DNA of 19,856 bases, taken from contig JAZUIF010000126.1 in the NCBI GenBank assembly GCA_045642085.1, positions 1 to 19,856 on the forward strand, read 5' to 3'. A program made the translations under genes and the position numbers. Under the pieces are notes generated by a model. That model searched no databases, was not told the origin of the DNA, and saw nothing but the letters and a program-made list of their open reading frames with translations. Positions 16,242 through 19,856 of the stretch are shown here, piece after piece; position 1 is the first letter of the stretch, and every line of letters starts with the position of its first letter. Origin of the DNA: UBA1723 sp045642085. GTDB taxonomy: Bacteria; Bacteroidota; Bacteroidia; Bacteroidales; Paludibacteraceae.

Positions 16242-17009
16242 ATGATGACTTTTGATGGTGTCGTCTACGGCCCTGTCCAAAGCAGACGATTAGGATTGTC
16301 GTTAGGCATTAATCTTTTGCCTACGGAAAATAAGGTATGCTCATTCGAATGTGTCTATTGTGAATGTGGATTCACAAAGAAAGGCGTGTCAGCCAAATTT
16401 CCGTCGTTCCAGAAAGTGGAAGAAGAAATGACAGCTTGCTTGAAAGCTTTGAATGCAGAAGGAAAACATCTTGATGTTATCACTTTTGCAGGTAACGGAG
16501 AGCCGACACTCTATCCACATTTTGAGGATGTGATAGATTTGACGATACGATTGCGAGATCAGTTTCATCCAAATTCAAAGATATCGGTTTTGACAAATGC
16601 CACACGATTGGCCAATGAGTCGGTAGTGAGAGCATTGAAAAAAGTCGACAACAACATTTTGAAGATAGATTCAGCGTTTGATTCTACAGCCAAACTTATC
16701 GATGTGCCGGTAGATTCGCACTACAGCGTTGAGAAAGTGATAGAGCAGATGGCTCAATTTGATGGCGATTTCATCCTGCAGACAATGTTTCTTCGTGGAG
16801 TTGTGGAAGGCAACAAGATTGACAATACGACAGAAGAGGAAGTGAATGCGTGGTATGAAGCAGTCAGACGAATGTCGCCAAAGCAGATAATGATTTATTC
16901 AATTGATCGTGAGACACCATACAAAGAGTTGGAAAAGGTAAGTCACGAGGAGCTGGAAAAGATAGCCGAACCTTTGAGAAAAGAAGGCTTTGATGTCCAG
17001 ACAGTTTAA
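16242..17009 (+). CDS. Radical SAM protein, COG0731 type
   Basis: This 255-residue protein has the radical SAM cluster motif C33-x3-C37-x2-C40 (CSFECVYC), preceded by GPVQSRRLGLSLGINLLP, the N-terminal signature of the COG0731 (wybutosine-like) group. FAGNGEPTLYPHFEDV is the S-adenosylmethionine-binding GGE-type motif, and VLTNATRL and LQTMFLRG follow in the barrel. The family cleaves S-adenosylmethionine with a 4Fe-4S cluster; the substrate of this bacterial group is unknown to me. The start has two adjacent ATGs (16242 and 16245), and the spacing to the strong ribosome site favours the first. It is the last gene of the murF operon; an AT-rich stretch follows. Confidence 0.9.
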   Translation: MMTFDGVVYGPVQSRRLGLSLGINLLPTENKVCSFECVYCECGFTKKGVSAKFPSFQKVEEEMTACLKALNAEGKHLDVITFAGNGEPTLYPHFEDVIDLTIRLRDQFHPNSKISVLTNATRLANESVVRALKKVDNNILKIDSAFDSTAKLIDVPVDSHYSVEKVIEQMAQFDGDFILQTMFLRGVVEGNKIDNTTEEEVNAWYEAVRRMSPKQIMIYSIDRETPYKELEKVSHEELEKIAEPLRKEGFDVQTV

Positions 17010-17078
17010 AAGAAAAGTTTAAATCATTAAAAATCCGCATTTTTTTCATATAATTAACGTATTGAAAGAAAAAATGAT

Positions 17079-17086
17079 TAAATTTG
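17079..17086 (+). promoter_or_regulatory. Predicted -7 promoter box of rpsU
   Basis: TAAATTTG fits TAnnTTTG exactly and leaves a leader of about 25-28 bases before the ATG at 17119. The nearest upstream TTG (17062-17064) is only 14 bases away, shorter than the usual spacing, so only the -7 part is well supported. Confidence 0.5.
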
Positions 17087-17118
17087 CGGGCAAAATAAAA
17101 ACGTAACATTTAAAAATT

Positions 17119-17310
17119 ATGATCATTGTTCAAATCAAGGAAGGCGAGAACATCGAAAAAGCCTTGAAGAAGTTTAAGAGAAAGTTTGAGAAGACTGGTG
17201 TTGTTAAGGAGTTGAGAAACCGCCAGCAGTTCACAAAGCCATCAGTGCTAAAGCGTCAGCAGAAGATTCACGCTATCTACGTACAGGCACAGTATGGTAA
17301 CGAAGATTAA
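17119..17310 (+). CDS. rpsU: 30S ribosomal protein S21
   Basis: This 63-residue protein of the small ribosomal subunit sits near the 16S rRNA 3' end. The sequence has the S21 pattern: short N-terminal beta strand (MIIVQIKEGENIEKALKKFKRK), then FEKTGVVKELRNRQQF and a basic C-terminal helix (KPSVLKRQQKIHAIY). Length agrees with Bacteroidota S21. It leads the rpsU-xerC-hpf group, with only 8 bases before the GTG of xerC, so the recombinase is probably cotranscribed. Confidence 0.95.
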   Translation: MIIVQIKEGENIEKALKKFKRKFEKTGVVKELRNRQQFTKPSVLKRQQKIHAIYVQAQYGNED

Positions 17311-17318
17311 TCGTTCTC

Positions 17319-18218
17319 GTGGACAGATTGATTGAAGACTTCAAACAATATATAAGGTATGAGAAGAATTATTCTTCTCATACCTTTATTGCTTATGAGA
17401 ACGACCTGAACCAATTCTCTACCTTTTTATTGGAAAACTACGGTAACCTAGACATTAAAGAAATCACACACAAACATATCAGAAGTTGGATATATGAGTT
17501 GCGGCAAACAGAGAAGGCGACCAGTGTAAATCGTAAGATTTCTGCGTTAAGATCCTTCTTCAAATTCTGTAAAAGGACGACTCCTGGTTTAAAATCTCCG
17601 ATGATTTCCATACGCGCGTTGAAGCAAGAAAAGCGTCTTCCTATGTTTTTAAAAATAAATGAAGTCGAAAAAATACTTGCAAATAATATAAATTTTTCAG
17701 TGTATGAAAATTTTCGCGATTTTTTGATGATTGAAACGTTTTATTCATTAGGTTTGCGTTTGTCAGAATTGATCAACGTAAAAGAAACCGATTTTGACTT
17801 AGCTAGAAAGGTCGCCACAATCCTTGGAAAGCGAAACAAGCAGAGGGCGATTCCACTTGGAGATAAGTACATTGATTTAGTGAAAAGATACCTGAAGCTA
17901 AAGCAAGAGACTTTCGAGGGTGGGGCAGAAAAGAATCTATTTGTGACGGATAAAGGAGAACAAATGAAGCCGCGAAAAGTTTATTCGATTATCCACAAAC
18001 AGATTTCCGAAGTAAGCACAATAGCGAAGCGAAGTCCACACGTATTGAGGCACACGTTTGCGACAGTGATGCTAAACAATGGGGCGGAGATAGAGTCGGT
18101 GAAAGAACTTTTAGGACATTCAAATCTGGCAGCAACACAGGTCTACACGCATACGACCTTTGAGCAGATGAAAAAGATTTATAAACACGCTCATCCAAGA
18201 GCACTAAAAGAAAAATGA
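17319..18218 (+). CDS. xerC: Tyrosine recombinase, XerC/XerD type
   Basis: This 299-residue site-specific recombinase of the kind that resolves chromosome dimers at dif has the normal XerC/D length. The N-terminal SAM-like DNA-binding domain (1-100) is followed by the catalytic domain with all active-site residues: R147 (GLRLSEL), K171 (ILGKRNKQR), H241 and R244 (HVLRH), H267 (LLGHSNL) and nucleophile Y276 (QVYTHT). The start is GTG 17319, since no ATG precedes the conserved N-terminus. The position between rpsU and hpf, with no phage genes nearby, points to the housekeeping enzyme and not to an integrase. XerC versus XerD cannot be decided here. A perfect hairpin-forming repeat lies within codons 12-23. 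Confidence 0.92.
   Translation: MDRLIEDFKQYIRYEKNYSSHTFIAYENDLNQFSTFLLENYGNLDIKEITHKHIRSWIYELRQTEKATSVNRKISALRSFFKFCKRTTPGLKSPMISIRALKQEKRLPMFLKINEVEKILANNINFSVYENFRDFLMIETFYSLGLRLSELINVKETDFDLARKVATILGKRNKQRAIPLGDKYIDLVKRYLKLKQETFEGGAEKNLFVTDKGEQMKPRKVYSIIHKQISEVSTIAKRSPHVLRHTFATVMLNNGAEIESVKELLGHSNLAATQVYTHTTFEQMKKIYKHAHPRALKEK
17354..17386 (+). repeat. Perfect 15-bp inverted repeat inside the start of xerC
   Basis: The arms AAGGTATGAGAAGAA (17354-17368) and its exact reverse complement (17372-17386) flank a 3-base TTA loop. The structure starts 36 bases into xerC and 44 bases after the rpsU stop codon. It is in frame and codes for ordinary N-terminal residues (from R13 to T22). The bases after it (TATTGCTT) are only moderately T-rich. 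Confidence 0.9.
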
Positions 18219-18219
18219 T

Positions 18220-18516
18220 ATGAACGTTAATTTTCAGACAATTCACTTCGACGCAAAAGCAGAGTTGAAGTCATTCGTAGACAAGAAAGTCGAGAAATTG
18301 GAGCAGTATTCAGACCAGATCACAAATGTAGATATTGCCATGAAGGTGATTAAGCCTGAGGTTGCCAACAATAAGGAAGTAATGTTGAAGGTATTGATGC
18401 CTAATAATGAGCTTGTTGTGACAAAGACAGCAGATAGCTTTGAGGAGGCATTTGACAATGCAATGGACTCAATGATCCGTTCAATCCAGAAGACAAAAGA
18501 AAAAAATAGAAATTAA
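18220..18516 (+). CDS. hpf: Ribosome hibernation promoting factor, short form (HPF/RaiA)
   Basis: The product is 98 residues, the length of short HPF/YfiA proteins that bind the 30S decoding region and silence or pair ribosomes in stationary phase. Visible features are the N-terminal strand MNVNFQTIHFDAKAELKSFVDKKVEKLEQYSDQI, a middle strand VMLKVLMPNNELVVTKTADSFEEAFDNAMDSMIRSIQK, and the basic end KTKEKNRN; the long C-terminal dimer domain is absent. The ATG follows the xerC stop by one base. It is the third gene of the rpsU group, linking ribosome assembly, recombination and hibernation genes in one transcript. Confidence 0.93.
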   Translation: MNVNFQTIHFDAKAELKSFVDKKVEKLEQYSDQITNVDIAMKVIKPEVANNKEVMLKVLMPNNELVVTKTADSFEEAFDNAMDSMIRSIQKTKEKNRN

Positions 18517-18528
18517 TCTGCAATTTTC

Positions 18529-18559
18529 TTTGCAGTTTAAATAAAAGTTTCTACTTTTG
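18529..18559 (+). promoter_or_regulatory. Strong Bacteroidota promoter of the tRNA-tuf operon
   Basis: TTTG (18529-18532) and TACTTTTG (18552-18559) are 19 bases apart, an ideal match to the -33 TTTG / -7 TAnnTTTG consensus. Transcription should begin around 18563-18567. It is the best promoter in the window, as expected for tRNAs plus EF-Tu. Confidence 0.8.
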
Positions 18560-18561
18560 CA

Positions 18562-18598
18562 GTCGTTAATCGGAAACGCCCGGTTGACGACTCTTTTT
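18562..18598 (+). terminator. Terminator-like leader hairpin before the tRNA-tuf operon
   Basis: Arms GTCGTTAATCGG (18562-18573) and CCGGTTGACGAC (18580-18591) form a 12-bp stem with two G-U pairs and the loop AAACGC. The run TCTTTTT (18592-18598) follows, and then tRNA-Thr at 18601. It has the shape of an intrinsic terminator, yet lies at or just after the predicted start of the operon's transcript. It may be an attenuator, a terminator for the hpf transcript, or a processed leader. Confidence 0.65.
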
Positions 18599-18600
18599 AA

Positions 18601-18674
18601 GCCTCTTTAGCTCAGTTGGCCAGAGCACGTGATTTGTAATCTCGGGGTCGTTGGTTCGAATCCGACAAGAGGCT
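18601..18674 (+). tRNA. tRNA-Thr (anticodon TGT)
   Basis: A 74-base cloverleaf: acceptor GCCTCTT/AAGAGGC, D arm GCTC...GAGC, anticodon loop TTTGTAA with TGT reading ACA codons, T arm GTTGG-TTCGAAT-CCGAC, discriminator T. The CCA end is not encoded. The anticodon stem CGTGA/TCTCG holds a U-U mismatch at its third pair, which may be a trait of the lineage. It is the first of the tRNA group cotranscribed with tuf. Confidence 0.93.
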
Positions 18675-18684
18675 CAAGAAAGAA

Positions 18685-18766
18685 GGGTGTGTACCAGAGT
18701 GGCCAAATGGGGCAGACTGTAAATCTGCTGGCTCTGCCTTCGGTGGTTCGAATCCATCCGCACCCA
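18685..18766 (+). tRNA. tRNA-Tyr (anticodon GTA)
   Basis: An 82-base class II tRNA with a long variable arm: acceptor GGGTGTG/CGCACCC (one G-U pair), anticodon stem-loop GCAGA-CTGTAAA-TCTGC with GTA, T arm with GGTTCGAATCC, discriminator A. CCA is not encoded. It lies 10 bases after tRNA-Thr(TGT). Confidence 0.94.
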
Positions 18767-18803
18767 CAACGATGAACTACAGCGGCGACGCAAATGGTAG
18801 TTT

Positions 18804-18875
<72 letters not shown>

Positions 18876-18906
18876 CCTTAGAAAATTAATAAAATTCATT
18901 ATAATT

Positions 18907-19856
18907 ATGGCAAAAGAACAATTTGATCGTTCGAAACCGCACGTAAATATCGGTACAATCGGTCACGTAGACCACGGTAAGACTACTCTTACAGCTGCAA
19001 TCACTACAGTATTGGCAAAGAAGGGTCTTTCAGAGTTGAGATCATTCGATTCAATTGATAATGCTCCAGAGGAGAAGGAGCGTGGTATCACTATCAACAC
19101 TGCACACGTTGAGTATCAGACTGCTAACCGTCACTACGCACACGTTGACTGTCCAGGTCACGCTGACTACGTAAAGAACATGGTTACTGGTGCTGCTCAG
19201 ATGGACGGTGCTATCATCGTAGTTGCTGCAACTGATGGTCCTATGCCTGAGGCACGTGAGCACATCCTTTTGGCTCGTCAGGTAAACGTACCAAGACTTG
19301 TTGTATTCATGAACAAGTGTGATATGGTTGACGATAAGGAGATGCTTGAGCTAGTTGAGATGGAGATGCGTGAGCTTCTTTCATTCTACGAGTTCGACGG
19401 AGACAACACTCCATTCATCCAGGGTTCTGCACTAGGTGCTCTTAACGGAGTTGCACAGTGGGAGGAGAAGGTAATGGAGCTTATGGATGCTGTTGATACA
19501 TGGATCGAGCTTCCTAAGCGTGATGTTGATAAGCCATTCTTGATGCCAGTTGAGGACGTATTCTCAATCACAGGTCGTGGTACAGTTGCTACAGGTCGTG
19601 TTGAGACAGGTATCGTTCACGTTGGTGATCCAGTTGAGATCATCGGTCTTGGTGCTGAGAAGTTGACTTCAACAATTACAGGTGTTGAGATGTTCCGTAA
19701 GCTTCTTGATCAGGGAGAGGCTGGTGACAACGTAGGTTTGTTGCTTCGTGGTATCGATAAGGATCAGATCAAGAGAGGTATGGTAATCTGTAAGCCAGGT
19801 TCTGTAACTCCTCACTCTGAGTTCAAGGCTTCAGTTTATATCTTGAAGAAAGAGGA
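18907..19856 (+). CDS. tuf: Elongation factor Tu, N-terminal 316 codons (cut by window edge)
   Basis: This GTPase delivers aminoacyl-tRNA to the ribosome. It opens with MAKEQFDRSKPHVNIGTIGH followed by the P-loop GHVDHGKTT. Switch residues ERGITIN, then DCPGHADY and the base-recognition NKCD give a full G domain; domain 2 (VFSITGRGTVATGRVETG) follows, and the window ends in domain 3 (VTPHSEFKASVYILKKEE). About 80 residues are missing on the right. Codons are strongly biased to GGT, CGT, AAC and GTA, typical of very high expression. It follows tRNA-Thr by 31 bases with no promoter between, so it is transcribed with the tRNAs. Confidence 0.98.
   Translation, partial: MAKEQFDRSKPHVNIGTIGHVDHGKTTLTAAITTVLAKKGLSELRSFDSIDNAPEEKERGITINTAHVEYQTANRHYAHVDCPGHADYVKNMVTGAAQMDGAIIVVAATDGPMPEAREHILLARQVNVPRLVVFMNKCDMVDDKEMLELVEMEMRELLSFYEFDGDNTPFIQGSALGALNGVAQWEEKVMELMDAVDTWIELPKRDVDKPFLMPVEDVFSITGRGTVATGRVETGIVHVGDPVEIIGLGAEKLTSTITGVEMFRKLLDQGEAGDNVGLLLRGIDKDQIKRGMVICKPGSVTPHSEFKASVYILKKE

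Noticed and set aside
17319..18218. Tyrosine recombinase as a phage or integron integrase
   Set aside because: It has housekeeping XerC/D length and motifs, sits in a conserved translation cluster, and has no phage genes or attachment repeats nearby; the tRNAs downstream are intact.
18518..18535. Small hairpin CTGCAA/TTGCAG after hpf as a terminator
   Set aside because: It has only 6 bp and its right arm overlaps the -33 element of the next promoter. It lacks a proper T run.

Overview
The window looks like a chromosomal segment of a Bacteroidales-type (phylum Bacteroidota) bacterium. The signs are a low-to-medium G+C content, start codons mostly without Shine-Dalgarno sequences, repeated matches to the Bacteroidota promoter signature (-33 TTTG / -7 TAnnTTTG), a GldJ-like gliding/T9SS lipoprotein, a secreted protein with a T9SS-like C-terminal tail, a Bacteroidota-type thioredoxin-fold protein, and the gene order rpsU-xerC-hpf-tRNAs-tuf. 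This assignment is inferred from gene content; no database search was possible.

Left part (1-7205, mostly minus strand). The left edge cuts an insertion-sequence transposase gene whose probable terminal repeat ends near 140. Next come a bidirectional terminator, a secreted Cys/Thr-rich surface protein (208-1968), a small plus-strand ABM-fold monooxygenase-like gene (2184-2462), a PBP4-type D-Ala-D-Ala carboxypeptidase (2529-3989), a HisIE-type protein whose HisI half has lost its metal-binding residues (4097-4672), and DNA topoisomerase I with a histone-H1-like Lys/Ala tail (4800-7205).

Middle part (7310-17009, plus strand). An M24B Xaa-Pro aminopeptidase is followed by an exported thioredoxin-like protein. 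A GldJ/GldK-family lipoprotein comes next, with its own good promoter and terminator. Then comes a tightly packed envelope operon: murF, a small membrane-anchored protein with a CCGxHxxC motif, an LtaS-like alkaline-phosphatase-superfamily membrane enzyme, and a COG0731-type radical SAM protein preceded by an unusually perfect Shine-Dalgarno sequence.

Right part (17079-19856, plus strand). This is a translation-linked cluster: rpsU (S21), a XerC/D-type recombinase, and the hibernation factor hpf. A strong promoter follows, then a leader hairpin with a U-tract, tRNA-Thr(TGT), tRNA-Tyr(GTA), tRNA-Thr(GGT) and the 5' part of tuf, which is cut by the right edge. The tRNA order matches the thrU-tyrU-glyT-thrT-tuf arrangement known from E. 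coli, but the glycine tRNA is absent.

No clear new defence or mobile system is visible. The best leads are structural: a perfect 15-bp inverted repeat inside the first codons of xerC, the attenuator-like hairpin at the very start of the tRNA-tuf transcript, the catalytically stripped HisI domain, the uncharacterised CCGxHxxC membrane protein in the murF operon, and the missing glyT together with an A-C mismatch in the following tRNA-Thr.
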